Origin: Bacteroidetes/Chlorobi group bacterium MS-B_bin-24
Lineage (GTDB): Bacteria > Bacteroidota > Ignavibacteria > Kapaibacteriales > UBA2268
Length of the DNA stretch: 57,373 bases
Reading direction: 5' to 3'
Assembly: GCA_003731685.1 (NCBI GenBank)
Contig: RCNO01000007.1
Span: 1-57,373, forward strand
The notes under the pieces: generated by a model
Seen by the model: the letters and a program-made list of their open reading frames with translations, nothing else
What the model was told of the DNA's origin: nothing
The model's database searches: none
Program-made: the position numbers and the translations under genes
Shown: in pieces, positions 7,955-16,934 of the stretch
How positions within the stretch are numbered: position 1 is the first letter of the stretch
How the letters are laid out: each line of letters begins with the position of its first letter

Positions 7955-8689
7955 TTAGACCAAAGAGTATTTAAGATTAAAGAATATGCAATCTTCGCGC
8001 TTGCAGGAGCGATTGCGGAGCGAAAAGTTGCATTTCGCCTCGCTCACAGGCAAAAGTATGCCATATTTCTGGCGAAGGAACTCGGTGGCTTCTTCGAGTG
8101 CAATGTATGTATCGCGCTTACAGCAACGGGGACTACCGAGCTCTGCAATTCGCTTTAAACTATTCGAAACGATTAGATTACCTTCGGTCCAAGAATTTTC
8201 GTCCTCGGGGTCGAGTCCTTTCCAAACAATTAAAAAAATCGAAGTTCCGAGAGCCGCTCCGCAAGTTCCCAGATGCCAGCTGCAAGTGGGAGCGAATTTC
8301 GTTGCAAGGTCTTCGGCTTTCTGGATTTGCTCTTCCAGTTCGTTTCGGGAGTTTGTATAGTTTGCAACTACCGTTAAAAGCACAGCGGGGGTGATAAAGT
8401 GATGATCAGGCCCGTGCATTTTAATCGCTGGCGATGCCATTATCTCCATTGCCAAGTCGATTGGGTCTGTTTTAGCCGAACGCAGGCACACCAGCTTGAC
8501 AATTTCTTTTGCTTCGAGCTTCAGGCAATCGTCGCAAACATAGTGGTTTTCGACGCAAGCCGAATCAGCCAAAAAAGTTTTCCCGCAGAAGGAACACTCC
8601 GCAGATACTGGCTTTACAAGATGGATAACCTCGTTCCCGCAAACAAGGCAATAGTTTTCGTTCTCTATTGAATTTTTTGTCTGTTCCAT
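7955..8689 (-). CDS. DUF5714-like cysteine-rich protein
   Basis: The 244-residue protein has an N-terminal zinc-ribbon-like part with paired cysteines (CLVCGNE, CSFCGKTF, CDDCLKL), which may bind Zn or an Fe-S cluster. A helical domain follows with the signature KMHGPDHHFITPAVLL (about 92-107) and further cysteines near the C-terminus (PRCCKRD, CKREDC). This pattern fits the DUF5714 family, often found near radical-SAM or molybdenum-related genes in anaerobes, but no such neighbours are present here. The function is not known. The gene stands alone on the minus strand, convergent with pgeF and divergent from the STAS gene. Confidence 0.75.
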   Translation of the reverse strand: MEQTKNSIENENYCLVCGNEVIHLVKPVSAECSFCGKTFLADSACVENHYVCDDCLKLEAKEIVKLVCLRSAKTDPIDLAMEIMASPAIKMHGPDHHFITPAVLLTVVANYTNSRNELEEQIQKAEDLATKFAPTCSWHLGTCGAALGTSIFLIVWKGLDPEDENSWTEGNLIVSNSLKRIAELGSPRCCKRDTYIALEEATEFLRQKYGILLPVSEAKCNFSLRNRSCKREDCIFFNLKYSLV

Positions 8690-8733
8690 TTCGCATACTT
8701 ATATTTTTAAAAAATGCATTTTACAAAAATTCA

Positions 8734-8762
8734 TTGACATAAACAATAAAATTTTAGTTTTG
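8734..8762 (+). promoter_or_regulatory. Candidate Bacteroidota-type promoter for the STAS-TonB gene run
   Basis: TTGACA at 8734-8739 is followed by TAGTTTTG at 8755-8762, matching the TAnnTTTG -7 element of Bacteroidota vegetative promoters. The gap is 18 bases counted from the TTG. It lies 109 bases upstream of the STAS start, in an A/T-rich leader. Motif match only. Confidence 0.4.
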
Positions 8763-8871
8763 TACAATTTTTAATTTTCATTTTCATAAATTTGGGTTGC
8801 AAAAAATTTACAGTTTCTTAATATTTATGTGAAAAAAATTAATTAGTTTTGAATTTTTATTATGTGATTAT

Positions 8872-9210
8872 ATGGCAAAGATTAAAGTCGAAGAGCAGAT
8901 AGGTGGTGTTGTTGTCTATTTAAAGGGGGACTTCATCGGTGGAGAGGAAACCGATGAGCTTCGTGATACTTTAAAGAAACTTGCCGAAGGACCCAAGAAC
9001 AAGATTATCATCGATATGGGGAAAGTAACCTATTTGAATTCTACTGCTCTCGGGGTGTTAATATCTGCCCACGCAACGGTAGCCAAGAAAGGGGGAATGA
9101 TTGCATTGTGCGATTTGGATAAATCGGTTGAAAATCTTTTTGTGATTACTAAATTGACACTTGTATTTCCAATTTATCCTAATTTAGAAGAAGCAATTAA
9201 AAGTTTATAG
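8872..9210 (+). CDS. STAS-domain anti-sigma factor antagonist
   Basis: This 112-residue protein is a single STAS domain. It has the alternating strands and helices of the SpoIIAA/RsbV family and the conserved phosphorylation segment YLNSTALGVL with Ser57 as the likely phospho-acceptor. Such proteins bind an anti-sigma or switch-kinase partner when unphosphorylated and release a sigma factor or other target. No partner kinase or phosphatase is nearby. It lies 33 bases upstream of the ExbB-like gene on the same strand, so it may share that transcript, which could link partner switching to the TonB energy system. That link is inferred from position only. Confidence 0.92.
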   Translation: MAKIKVEEQIGGVVVYLKGDFIGGEETDELRDTLKKLAEGPKNKIIIDMGKVTYLNSTALGVLISAHATVAKKGGMIALCDLDKSVENLFVITKLTLVFPIYPNLEEAIKSL

Positions 9211-9243
9211 AATTATGTTCAATAATATTAATGAAGGGATTAT

Positions 9244-10026
9244 ATGAAACGGTTATTTAATGTTATCGTAATAACATTAGCACTAATCATCGCCTTTTCG
9301 ATTTACTTTTTCTATTTTGGCAATCCGAACAATTTCGAAGACCCTGCAACAAAGAAGAAACCCAAGAAAGGTAGCGTTGTTGGAGCAATTTACACTGGCG
9401 GTCCAATCGTTGGAATATTGATGAGCTTGATTATTATCGCAATTACATTTGTTTTCGAGCGAACATTTTCGATTAACAAGGCACGCGGGAAAGGGGATAC
9501 AGCAGTATTTGTTAAAAAAGTTCTCGATTATCTTGCGAAAGGAGAGTTCGACGCCGCCTTGAAGGAATGTGACAACCAGCGCGGTAGTCTGGCTAACATA
9601 CTACGCGCTGGGATAGAACGGTTCAAGCAGGTCGAAAACGACCCGAACTTCCCTGTCGAAAAGAAATTGACAGAAGTTCAAAGAGCAATCGACGAGGCAA
9701 CGAATTTGGAGACTCCTCTGCTCGAAAAGAATCTGGTTATCCTTTCGACGATTGCTTCCGTGTCGGTTTTGTTCGGTCTTTTGGGAACAACTATCGGTAT
9801 GATTCGTGCATTTGCTGCTTTTGGCGAAACGGGAACAGTCGATGCTACCCAGCTGGCTATTGGTATTTCCGAAGCTCTTTATAACACGGCTGGTGGTTTG
9901 GCTGCTGCAATCATCGCCATTATCTTCTTTAACTTCTTTACCACACGGGTCGATAATTACTTGTATATGATAGATGAAGCAATTCTTAATGTAACTCAAA
10001 TCTTTACATTAAGATTGAAACAATAG
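9244..10026 (+). CDS. exbB: MotA/TolQ/ExbB-family proton channel
   Basis: This 260-residue inner-membrane protein belongs to the ExbB/TolQ family that, with ExbD, converts proton flow into movement of TonB. An N-terminal helix (about 7-27) and a second helix near 50-70 precede a cytoplasmic loop. The conserved pore region is at about 165-245, with the family signatures LFGLLGTTIGMIRAF and ISEALYNTAGGLAAAI. It is followed by two exbD genes and tonB on the same strand with short gaps, which favours an ExbB role over TolQ or MotA. Confidence 0.93.
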   Translation: MKRLFNVIVITLALIIAFSIYFFYFGNPNNFEDPATKKKPKKGSVVGAIYTGGPIVGILMSLIIIAITFVFERTFSINKARGKGDTAVFVKKVLDYLAKGEFDAALKECDNQRGSLANILRAGIERFKQVENDPNFPVEKKLTEVQRAIDEATNLETPLLEKNLVILSTIASVSVLFGLLGTTIGMIRAFAAFGETGTVDATQLAIGISEALYNTAGGLAAAIIAIIFFNFFTTRVDNYLYMIDEAILNVTQIFTLRLKQ

Positions 10027-10042
10027 CCAAAAGGAGGCAGTC

Positions 10043-10582
10043 GTGCCAAAAATTAAAAAGAAAAGGATGGGATTTGTAATCGACCTAACTCCATTGGTCG
10101 ATATTACATTCCTTTTGTTGACTTTTTTGATGTTTACAGCAAAGTTCAAATCCGAAGCAGAAGCCGAAAAGCAATTCACAATTCGTCGTCCTACTGCTTC
10201 TCCCGATACAACTCGTCTTCCTGAACGTGACCTTGCCATTATCAACATTGCTATCGATGATAAAAATCCGAACGACACTTCATACTACTATGGCTTAACA
10301 AACACGAAGGACTTACTTCAGGTTTATCAACTTGTGCCCGAAATTCCACAGGAATACTACAATAAAGCTCTTGTCAAAGTTGATACAACGGTGCTGGGCA
10401 AATTAATCCGTGCAACTCTTTCGGTGCGGAGTTCCACCCGCTTTGCAATCGATGCAGACCGAAGGGTACGATACAAATGGGTTGAAGATGCTATGAACAT
10501 AATGCGAAGGAATCGTGCTTTCGTGTTTAATTTCGTAACCGATAAGCGACGAGCGGAAGAAGAAAAAGCAGGTGGCAAATAA
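10043..10582 (+). CDS. exbD: ExbD-family biopolymer transport protein (first copy)
   Basis: The 179-residue protein has a short basic N-terminus, then one membrane helix carrying the conserved aspartate in IDLTPLVDITFLLLTF (about 14-29), the residue that carries protons in ExbD/TolR. The rest is periplasmic and charged, ending in an Ala/Glu/Lys tail. The start is a GTG at 10043, supported by a strong ribosome-binding site AGGAGG six bases upstream. It lies 16 bases after exbB. A second, divergent exbD follows. Confidence 0.93.
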   Translation: MPKIKKKRMGFVIDLTPLVDITFLLLTFLMFTAKFKSEAEAEKQFTIRRPTASPDTTRLPERDLAIINIAIDDKNPNDTSYYYGLTNTKDLLQVYQLVPEIPQEYYNKALVKVDTTVLGKLIRATLSVRSSTRFAIDADRRVRYKWVEDAMNIMRRNRAFVFNFVTDKRRAEEEKAGGK

Positions 10583-10660
10583 GAATAATTTTTTGAGTTT
10601 TTCGTGTAACTTTTTGGTGTATTATTTGTTTAAATATTTGGAAAACATAGGAGAATAAAA

Positions 10661-11251
10661 ATGGCTGGTGGTGGTGGCGCACTCGAAATACCCGAAAGGC
10701 AAAAACGGGGCAAAATAGTTAGAAGAAAAAAGAAAAAGAGAATTGGCTTTCGTATAGATTTAACTCCATTGGTCGATATTACTTTTCTTTTGCTAACGTT
10801 CTTTATGTTCACTACGACTATGCTGAAGCCCCAAATAATGGAGATGAGAATACCGCCCGAGATGTATGCCAAAGTCGAAGTTCGTGCTTCCGAGCTTTTA
10901 ACTTTGATGTTGACTGCCGATAATAAATTATATTGGTACAAAGGAATTGCCGATGCCAATAACAAGCCGCAAGAAATTCCCATCCCCAAGCTTCGTGCTT
11001 TGGTAATCGAAAAAAATCTTGAACCAATGGTAAAGAACCGTTTGATTACAGTTTTGAAGATTTCCCCCGATGCCAATTATGCCAAAGTAATTCAAGTTCT
11101 CGATGAGCTAAATCTTGCTGAAATACCGATTACCGAAGCCTTGTCGAAGGAAGTTGACGAAAAAGGGGAACCAGTGAAACGACAAAGAAAATTTACAATT
11201 GCGCCTTTGACAGAAGAAGATTTGAAATTAATACAAGGGGAGGTAAAATGA
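10661..11251 (+). CDS. exbD: ExbD-family biopolymer transport protein (second copy)
   Basis: A second ExbD of 196 residues with a Gly-rich N-terminus (MAGGGGALEIPE), a strongly basic stretch RRKKKKR, and the helix IDLTPLVDITFLLLTFF with the key Asp, nearly identical to the first copy in this segment. The periplasmic parts of the two copies are quite different, so they are not recent duplicates. Two different ExbD proteins per operon are common in Bacteroidota and could form a heteromeric stator. Its last four bases overlap the tonB start (ATGA), which indicates translational coupling. Confidence 0.92.
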   Translation: MAGGGGALEIPERQKRGKIVRRKKKKRIGFRIDLTPLVDITFLLLTFFMFTTTMLKPQIMEMRIPPEMYAKVEVRASELLTLMLTADNKLYWYKGIADANNKPQEIPIPKLRALVIEKNLEPMVKNRLITVLKISPDANYAKVIQVLDELNLAEIPITEALSKEVDEKGEPVKRQRKFTIAPLTEEDLKLIQGEVK

Positions 11252-12030
11252 CAAACAAAGTTATCGAACTACCGCCCCAACCCACTTATGGGTTTGCAGA
11301 ATTGAAGTTGGTGATTCCACGGAACACAATGCGTGGATTCATCATCACTGTTTCGATTATCCTATTGCTTCTACTTGCCTATTTCATATATGCAAAAGCC
11401 AGCGAGCGAAGTCAGGTCGCATTGCTAAGAGCCCCAATAAGCAAAATAACACTTGGCGGTCCTGTGCAACAACTCGAAGAGCAGAAAGAAGATGCACCGC
11501 CTCCGCCACCTACGCAGCAGTTTATGGAAATTGCGACCGCTGCGAAAGCAGGAACCCCCGTGCCAGTTCCTGATGCAGAAATCAAGGAGGATTTGAAAGA
11601 ATTTGCGACTTTCGAAAAACTTAGCGAATCGCTTGCTCGCGAAAAAGGTCAGGAAATCGACATTAATCAACTGCCGCAAGATTTTAATCTTGACCAAAAA
11701 GTTGAAATCAAGCAGAAAGAAGAAGAGCCTAACATCGACGAATTCATACCCGTCGAGAAGGAACCATACATCGATTTGGCAGACTTGCAAAAGCGAATCG
11801 TCTACCCCGAGATGGCTCGCAAAGCTGGTATCGAAGGGCAGGTTGTTGTTCGTGTACTTGTCGACAAGAACGGGAAGCCAAAGAAAGTCGTGGTTCAATC
11901 TTCCGATTCGCAGATGTTGAACCAAGCAGCTATCGATGCGGTAATGAAATCCACCTTTACACCAGCAATTCAGAACGGACAACCTGTTATGTGTTGGGTT
12001 AGCATCCCAATCCGCTTTAAGTTAAGGTAA
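11248..12030 (+). CDS. tonB: TonB energy-transducing protein
   Basis: TonB spans the inner membrane and pulls on outer-membrane receptors. The 260-residue protein has a cytoplasmic N-terminus, one membrane helix (about 29-49), a proline-rich segment (DAPPPPPTQQ) and an acidic, lysine-containing spacer to cross the periplasm. The C-terminal TonB domain (about 175-260) contains YPEMARKAGIEGQVVVRVLV and the usual end PVMCWVSIPIRFKL. The start overlaps the second exbD by four bases. No TonB-dependent receptor gene is in this window. The transcript ends at a strong terminator just after the stop. Confidence 0.95.
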   Translation: MTNKVIELPPQPTYGFAELKLVIPRNTMRGFIITVSIILLLLLAYFIYAKASERSQVALLRAPISKITLGGPVQQLEEQKEDAPPPPPTQQFMEIATAAKAGTPVPVPDAEIKEDLKEFATFEKLSESLAREKGQEIDINQLPQDFNLDQKVEIKQKEEEPNIDEFIPVEKEPYIDLADLQKRIVYPEMARKAGIEGQVVVRVLVDKNGKPKKVVVQSSDSQMLNQAAIDAVMKSTFTPAIQNGQPVMCWVSIPIRFKLR

Positions 12031-12048
12031 GAAGGTTATTTCCGAATT

Positions 12049-12084
12049 AAAGGGACTGCCTCGTAAAGGCAGTCCCTTTTTTGT
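12049..12084 (+). terminator. Rho-independent terminator after tonB
   Basis: AAAGGGACTGCC pairs perfectly with GGCAGTCCCTTT (12 pairs) around a seven-base loop and is followed by TTTTGTTT. It starts 18 bases past the tonB stop and should end the STAS-exbB-exbD-exbD-tonB transcript. Confidence 0.92.
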
Positions 12085-12130
12085 TTAATTCATTTATCTT
12101 GGAATTTTTTTCTGCAAAATGGCATCTTAA

Positions 12131-12288
12131 AGACATCGGATGTTTTTGAAACATCCGATGTCTGGAAAATGCACAAGGGTGAAAAAGTTGAAAAGGCTGG
12201 TGAAAGAGGTGGCATTGCTTGGTTAAGAAAAAGTTGTCGCCTCTGCCCTGCAAAAGACATTGCCTGTTTTTTGAAACATCCGATGTCT
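12131..12288. repeat. Two type A hairpins flanking a diverged spacer
   Basis: One intact copy (12131-12163, arms AGACATCGGATGTTT / AAACATCCGATGTCT) and one with a damaged left arm (12255-12288, AGACATTGCCTGTTT) lie between the tonB terminator and the hrcA stop. Read on the minus strand, the 91 bases between them begin TTTTGCAGGGC and end TTGTGCATTTTCC, resembling the ends of spacer 1 of the composite unit. They look like an old, decayed copy. Nothing else is seen in the 12085-12358 gap. Confidence 0.85.
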
Positions 12289-12358
12289 CATTTTTTAGTT
12301 GTCAAACTCTTCTAATCAATTCCAGATAGCAGGATAAATTTGGAAGTGGCTCAAGCCC

Positions 12359-13444
12359 TTAGCATATTCGGGCGAAGCTTTGCGAAAGGTAATTCGAGAT
12401 GAGCTCTACCAATGTGATTACTTTTGGATAGTTCATTCGTTTGGGTCCGAGCAAGCCAATGTAGCCAGTGGCGTTCCTAATCCAATATGGAGAGGCTATG
12501 ATTGAATAATCCAAAAGTAATTCGTTGCCAGTTTCGGAGCCAATTAAAACAGTCAGATTCGGATTGTTCTTTTTGAATTGATTTATGACATTCAGTATTG
12601 TTTGCGTGTTTTCCAAAATTGTAATCATATTTTTTATATGGTCGGGATTTTGAAATTCTGGGTAAAGAAGCAGGTTTCGGGCTCCTGCGATAAATGTTCG
12701 CTCGTAATCTTGTAGATTTTCTTGAATCTTATCGAAAATATTAATTATCAACTTAATTATTGGCGAATCTTGATACTCGGAAACAGCAAACAGGTCGGAA
12801 AAATTTTCGTAAATGAATCTCAGCGTTTTACCAGAAATTTTTTCATTCACAAATTGAGAAACTTTTTCAATTTGGTCTTCTTCGACATCAATATTTGCAT
12901 CTATCGTCAAAGTATGAATTATGTTCGAATTTAAAGCCAAAACGAAAAGCAATCGATTCGAGGTTATCGGTATCAATTCAATTTTCTCGACCGTTATGTC
13001 TTGGATTTCGGGAACGATGACGATACTCAGGTATTTCGAAAGGACGCCCAGCACTTTGGAAGCTGTTTTCAGTATGTCATCAAAATTTGTAGGCTCAATC
13101 TTGTTGAGCTCTTCTTGGATTTTGCGAATTTCCTTCTCTGTTGGCTTCCTTTGGACGAGCAGGGAGTCGATGAAATAGCGATAGCCTTTATCGGTTGGAA
13201 TTCTGCCCGAGGATGCGTGTGTTTGATGGAGCAAATCCATTTCCTCGAGTTCGTAAAGGATGTTGCGAATCGAGGCGGGGCTTAGTTTCAAACGATTACC
13301 TAAATAGCGTGCAACCAAACGCGAACCAACAGGCTGGGCACTTGTTATGTAAAGTTGGACAACTGCCCGAAAAACAAGTTTGTTCCTTTCGCTCAGTTCA
13401 AACGGCGTTTCGACTTTATTTATCTTACCAACATTTGGTTTCAT
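12359..13444 (-). CDS. hrcA: Heat-inducible transcription repressor HrcA
   Basis: HrcA binds CIRCE operators and represses heat-shock chaperone genes; it needs GroEL to stay active. The N-terminal winged helix is visible (PVGSRLVARYL, LSPASIRNILYELEEMDLL, HASSGRIPTDKGYRYF), followed by the usual ligand-like central domain and a C-terminal GLLGPKRMNYPKVI segment. I chose the ATG at 13442-13444 (361 residues); the frame extends to a TTG at 13483, adding 13 lysine-rich residues just six bases from the divergent gene. A perfect CIRCE lies in front of groES in this same window (26349-26375), so the regulatory pair is internally consistent. Other common hrcA neighbours (grpE, dnaJ) are absent. Confidence 0.95.
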   Translation of the reverse strand: MKPNVGKINKVETPFELSERNKLVFRAVVQLYITSAQPVGSRLVARYLGNRLKLSPASIRNILYELEEMDLLHQTHASSGRIPTDKGYRYFIDSLLVQRKPTEKEIRKIQEELNKIEPTNFDDILKTASKVLGVLSKYLSIVIVPEIQDITVEKIELIPITSNRLLFVLALNSNIIHTLTIDANIDVEEDQIEKVSQFVNEKISGKTLRFIYENFSDLFAVSEYQDSPIIKLIINIFDKIQENLQDYERTFIAGARNLLLYPEFQNPDHIKNMITILENTQTILNVINQFKKNNPNLTVLIGSETGNELLLDYSIIASPYWIRNATGYIGLLGPKRMNYPKVITLVELISNYLSQSFARIC

Positions 13445-13488
13445 AGCAAAAAAAGTAATATTTTTATCCTTTTTAAAAGACAAAAATT

Positions 13489-14637
13489 ATGGAAAAATAT
13501 TTTGGTAATCAAATGAAAAGGGTAGCTATATTACTTGCAGGTGGTTCGGGCGAAAGATTTTGGCCCGTAAGTCGAAAATCGAGACCAAAGCAATTGCTTG
13601 CTTTGAACTCCGAAAAAACTTTAATCGAAGAAGCTGTTGAAAGAATAACTTCGTTTATATCCCCGCAAGATATTTTTGTTTTTACAAATGAAATTACTTT
13701 GCAACCCATACGTAATGTTTTGCGAAACATTCCACCCGAGAACATTGTTGCCGAGCCATACAAGAAGAACACAGCCCCAGCACTTGCTTTTGCAGGAAGC
13801 TTTTTGCTTGCAAAGTATGGGAAAGAACTTTCGCCCGATGAAATTTCCGTTGGTGTTTTTACATCCGACCAAAGAATTGAACCACTTGTTGGCTTCCAAA
13901 AAACTGTCGAGCTTGCTTTTGGTTTCGTCGAAAACAATCCCAAGATTGCAACTATTGGCATAGTACCAACAAGGCCCGACACAGCCTTTGGCTACATTGA
14001 AGTCCCTGTGAATTTTAAAGAGGCCAACGAAAGCATCCTGCCTGTTGTTCAATTCAAAGAGAAACCCGATGTCGAAACCGCTCGATTTTATGTCGATTCG
14101 GGTCGTTTCTTCTGGAATAGTGGAATGTTCTTTTGGCGACTCGATACTTTCCTTTCGCAACTCGAAAAATATTTACCCGAAATTTATAATAAAGTTTCTT
14201 CTTTGGTTGAGCTTTTAAAAGATAAAACCGAGATTCCATTTTCGGGCTCAATTCCCGAAATCGAGAATATCTACATCACATTCCCAGATATTTCGATTGA
14301 TTACGCATTGATGGAAAAGACCCGCGACATTGTTGTAGTCAAATCATATTTCGATTGGGATGATATTGGCTCTTGGGATGCTCTCGACCGCACCAAGCCG
14401 CACGATGCAAACCGCAATGTGAATTTGGGGAATAATATCCTTTTGGATACGCAAAATTCAATCGTGGTAAATGAATCGACAAATGGTAATATAAAAGTAT
14501 GTTGCTTGGGGCTAACGGATTTGGTGGTCGTGGTTGCCGACGATGCTGTTTTGGTTTGCCACAAAGCTCAAGTTCAGAATGTGAAAAAGTGTGTCGAAGC
14601 AATAAAACAAGAAGAAAATTCCAGCAAGTGGTTGTAA
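13489..14637 (+). CDS. manC: Mannose-1-phosphate guanylyltransferase
   Basis: This enzyme makes GDP-mannose from mannose-1-phosphate and GTP for polysaccharide and glycan synthesis. The 382-residue protein has the nucleotide-binding start AILLAGGSGERFWPVSRKSRPKQ, the FTSDQRIEP segment, the FKEKPD motif (about 185-190) and SIDYALMEK. It is the short form, without the C-terminal phosphomannose isomerase domain. Two ATG starts are possible, 13489 and 13513; the second starts nearer the conserved AILLAGG motif. No sugar-pathway genes are adjacent. It is divergent from hrcA with a short shared promoter region. Confidence 0.92.
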   Translation: MEKYFGNQMKRVAILLAGGSGERFWPVSRKSRPKQLLALNSEKTLIEEAVERITSFISPQDIFVFTNEITLQPIRNVLRNIPPENIVAEPYKKNTAPALAFAGSFLLAKYGKELSPDEISVGVFTSDQRIEPLVGFQKTVELAFGFVENNPKIATIGIVPTRPDTAFGYIEVPVNFKEANESILPVVQFKEKPDVETARFYVDSGRFFWNSGMFFWRLDTFLSQLEKYLPEIYNKVSSLVELLKDKTEIPFSGSIPEIENIYITFPDISIDYALMEKTRDIVVVKSYFDWDDIGSWDALDRTKPHDANRNVNLGNNILLDTQNSIVVNESTNGNIKVCCLGLTDLVVVVADDAVLVCHKAQVQNVKKCVEAIKQEENSSKWL

Positions 14638-14653
14638 AAATGATATATCAGAA

Positions 14654-15919
14654 ATGAAAGTGCTTTTTAAAAACATTTCATCGCTAGTTACAATTTGTCG
14701 AAATGGCGAGCGATTCCTTGCAGGTGAAGATATGAACTACGTTAGCGAAATAAAGGATGGAGCCATCTTTTTTGATGAAAAAATTCTTTGGGTTGGGGAA
14801 ACTGTTGACGCAGAGGAACAAATTCGCTTCGGAAAAATCAAGCCCGACAAGATTTACGATTTGAAAGGGAAAAGCGTTATCCCCGGTTTCGTGGATTCCC
14901 ACACGCATACGGTTTTTGCAGGCGACCGTTCCGATGAGTTTGCCCAAAGAGTCGCCGGGGCTACTTACCAAGAGATTGCAGCTCGTGGCGGAGGAATTTT
15001 GAAGACCGTGAGCGCAACGCGAAAAGCATCGGTAGAACAACTTTTTGATAATGCTTCTCGGTTTCTGAAAAATGCTATTGCCCACGGCACTGTTGCGTTG
15101 GAAATCAAAAGCGGATACGGACTCGATGTCGAAACCGAACTGAAAATCCTGCGTGTGATTCGCCGGCTTGCGGAAAATTTCCCTGTGGATATTGTTCCGA
15201 CTTTTCTTGGTGCTCACGATTTCCCTCCGGAATACCGAAACCGCCCCGACGAATATGTCGACCTGATTTGCAATGTAATGATTCCGCGCGTAGCCGAGGA
15301 AAACCTTGCCCAATATTGCGATTGCTTTGTCGATAAAGGATATTTCACAATTGACCAAGCCCGAAGGATTTTTGAAACAGCCACCAAGTTTGGATTGAAA
15401 ATCCGAATGCACGCCGATGAACTTGCAGACGTCGGGGCTGCGAAGCTCGCAGCAGAGCTTTGGGCAGTTTCTGCCGACCATTTGCTCTTCGTTTCGGACG
15501 AAAGTCTGGACGCAATGCAAAAAGCCGGAACAATTGCAACCTTGCTGCCGGGGACATCCTATTTCATTCGGATGCCCTATGCCCCTGCAAAAAAGATTTT
15601 GCAGAAGGGGATTCCGATTGCCCTTGCAAGCGATTTTAATCCCGGTTCGTGTTTCACCGAAAATATGCAAATCATCCTTTCCCTTGCTGTAATAAATCTC
15701 GGGCTGAATTGCCAGCAATCTATGGTTGCTTCGACACTGAACGGAGCATATTCGCTGGGCATTTCCCACCGGCTTGGCTCGATTGAAGTTGGAAAAGACG
15801 CCACCTTTGCCATTCTCGATTGTCCTTCCTATCTTGAAATGTTCTATCATTTCGGAGTTAACCACGTCGAAAGCATCTGGATAAAGGGAGAAAAGGTGGA
15901 AATTGATTCAGGGGTATAG
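14654..15919 (+). CDS. hutI: Imidazolonepropionase
   Basis: HutI hydrolyses 4-imidazolone-5-propionate to formiminoglutamate, the third step of histidine breakdown. The 421-residue amidohydrolase has the metal-binding HTHTVFAGDRSDEF (about 81-94), the substrate loop QEIAARGGGILKTV, IKSGYGLD, the metal ligands in FLGAHDFP and MHADEL, and LASDFNPG near the end. All family hallmarks are present. It starts 16 bases after the guanylyltransferase stop. No hutH, hutU or hutG gene is nearby, so the rest of the pathway must be elsewhere or absent. A type A repeat hairpin lies 33 bases past the stop. Confidence 0.96.
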   Translation: MKVLFKNISSLVTICRNGERFLAGEDMNYVSEIKDGAIFFDEKILWVGETVDAEEQIRFGKIKPDKIYDLKGKSVIPGFVDSHTHTVFAGDRSDEFAQRVAGATYQEIAARGGGILKTVSATRKASVEQLFDNASRFLKNAIAHGTVALEIKSGYGLDVETELKILRVIRRLAENFPVDIVPTFLGAHDFPPEYRNRPDEYVDLICNVMIPRVAEENLAQYCDCFVDKGYFTIDQARRIFETATKFGLKIRMHADELADVGAAKLAAELWAVSADHLLFVSDESLDAMQKAGTIATLLPGTSYFIRMPYAPAKKILQKGIPIALASDFNPGSCFTENMQIILSLAVINLGLNCQQSMVASTLNGAYSLGISHRLGSIEVGKDATFAILDCPSYLEMFYHFGVNHVESIWIKGEKVEIDSGV

Positions 15920-15951
15920 AGAGGGGATGAGCAGGAGACAACAGTGGCTTC

Positions 15952-15984
15952 AGACATCGGATGTTTCGCAAACATCCGATGTCT
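15952..15984. repeat. Type A 33-base hairpin downstream of hutI
   Basis: A perfect copy: AGACATCGGATGTTT, loop CGC, AAACATCCGATGTCT. It stands alone between hutI and rpmH. It is followed by TTTCC, not a T-tract. Confidence 0.92.
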
Positions 15985-16127
15985 TTCCGAAAGTACTTCT
16001 GCCTTTCTTTTTTCACGGCTCGATGGAGCTTTACAACTTTGGGGAAATTTTAATAACTTCTATTCTTTTTAAATTTGTTAATTTTGTAACTCATTTTTTA
16101 ATTAAGGGTTTATTTTTGGAGTGAAAA

Positions 16128-16283
16128 ATGAAAAGGACGTATCAACCGAGTCGACGGCATCGATTGAACACGCACGGGTTCCGTGCCCGAATGGCAACGA
16201 AGGATGGTCGCAAAGTCTTGGCAAGGCGACGCGCCAAAGGACGCTACAAACTGACTGTTTCCGACGAAAAGAAAAAATATTGA
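16128..16283 (+). CDS. rpmH: 50S ribosomal protein L34
   Basis: A 51-residue, strongly basic protein starting [18 protein letters not shown] and continuing [20 protein letters not shown], the unmistakable L34 sequence. It sits in the 23S rRNA core of the large subunit. A GGAGTG ribosome-binding site lies just upstream. It is followed by rnpA (7 bases), yidD and yidC, the conserved rpmH-rnpA-yidD-yidC order found next to the replication origin in many bacteria, where dnaA often lies upstream. Here hutI lies upstream instead. Confidence 0.98.
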   Translation: MKRTYQPSRRHRLNTHGFRARMATKDGRKVLARRRAKGRYKLTVSDEKKKY

Positions 16284-16290
16284 GCTAATT

Positions 16291-16707
16291 TTGGTAAAGT
16301 ATAAGCTTGAAACTATTAAACGCAAAAAGGAATTTGAACTTCTGTTCCAACAAGGTAAAAGATTTTACCGAGATAATATCAGTGCAGTTGTTTTGCCCAA
16401 AAGCCAATCGGAGCTCGAAGCGGAGAAGTTCCTTGTTCGTTATGCTGTGCAGGTAAGCCGAAAAGTTACAAAAAAAGCGGTCGTTAGAAATCGAATTAAA
16501 AGGTTATTGAGGGAATCCATCAGAAAATTGGCAAAGGAAGATATGAACGAGAAACTTTTTATTTTTAAATACATATTTTTGAACTGGAGTTCGGCTCCGA
16601 AACGACCTTGCGAAATCCATTTGGCAGATGTTTTTCCTTTTGCCCACTCTGTACTCGAAGATGCTTATTCATTCTTTTCCAAAAACTTAGCACGAGGGGA
16701 AAATTGA
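16291..16707 (+). CDS. rnpA: Ribonuclease P protein component
   Basis: RnpA is the protein subunit of RNase P, which with the catalytic RNA trims the 5' ends of pre-tRNAs. The 138-residue basic protein contains [17 protein letters not shown] near the start and the family signature [18 protein letters not shown] (about 59-76), the RNR motif that contacts RNA. The start appears to be a TTG at 16291, seven bases after rpmH, with no ATG in a better place; translation may be coupled to rpmH. The C-terminal 35 residues are longer and less conserved than usual. The stop overlaps the yidD start. No RNase P RNA gene was seen here. Confidence 0.93.
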   Translation: MVKYKLETIKRKKEFELLFQQGKRFYRDNISAVVLPKSQSELEAEKFLVRYAVQVSRKVTKKAVVRNRIKRLLRESIRKLAKEDMNEKLFIFKYIFLNWSSAPKRPCEIHLADVFPFAHSVLEDAYSFFSKNLARGEN

Positions 16708-16913
16708 AGTACATTCTGATTGCACTTGTCAAGCTCTATAAACTTTTTATATCGCCACTTTTCCCTCCGAGCTGTCGATTCTATCCGACTTGTTCCGATT
16801 ATTCCATCGAGGCGTTGAGAAAATATGGTGCTTTCAAGGGCTTAATCTTGTCTGTTCGACGGGTTTCTCGGTGTCATCCTTTCCATCCTGGTGGATATGA
16901 CCCTGTTCCTTAA
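16704..16913 (+). CDS. yidD: Membrane protein insertion efficiency factor YidD
   Basis: YidD is a small membrane-associated protein that assists insertion of proteins through YidC. The 69-residue product starts at a TTG (16704) that overlaps the rnpA stop codon by two bases. It carries an amphipathic N-terminal stretch ([14 protein letters not shown]), the conserved [18 protein letters not shown] with its cysteines, and the C-terminal [13 protein letters not shown]. The same frame runs upstream inside rnpA, but the added residues do not fit the family, so the TTG is the better start. The next gene is yidC, as expected. Confidence 0.93.
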   Translation: MKYILIALVKLYKLFISPLFPPSCRFYPTCSDYSIEALRKYGAFKGLILSVRRVSRCHPFHPGGYDPVP

Positions 16914-16934
16914 TCAAAATAAATTTGGTATGCT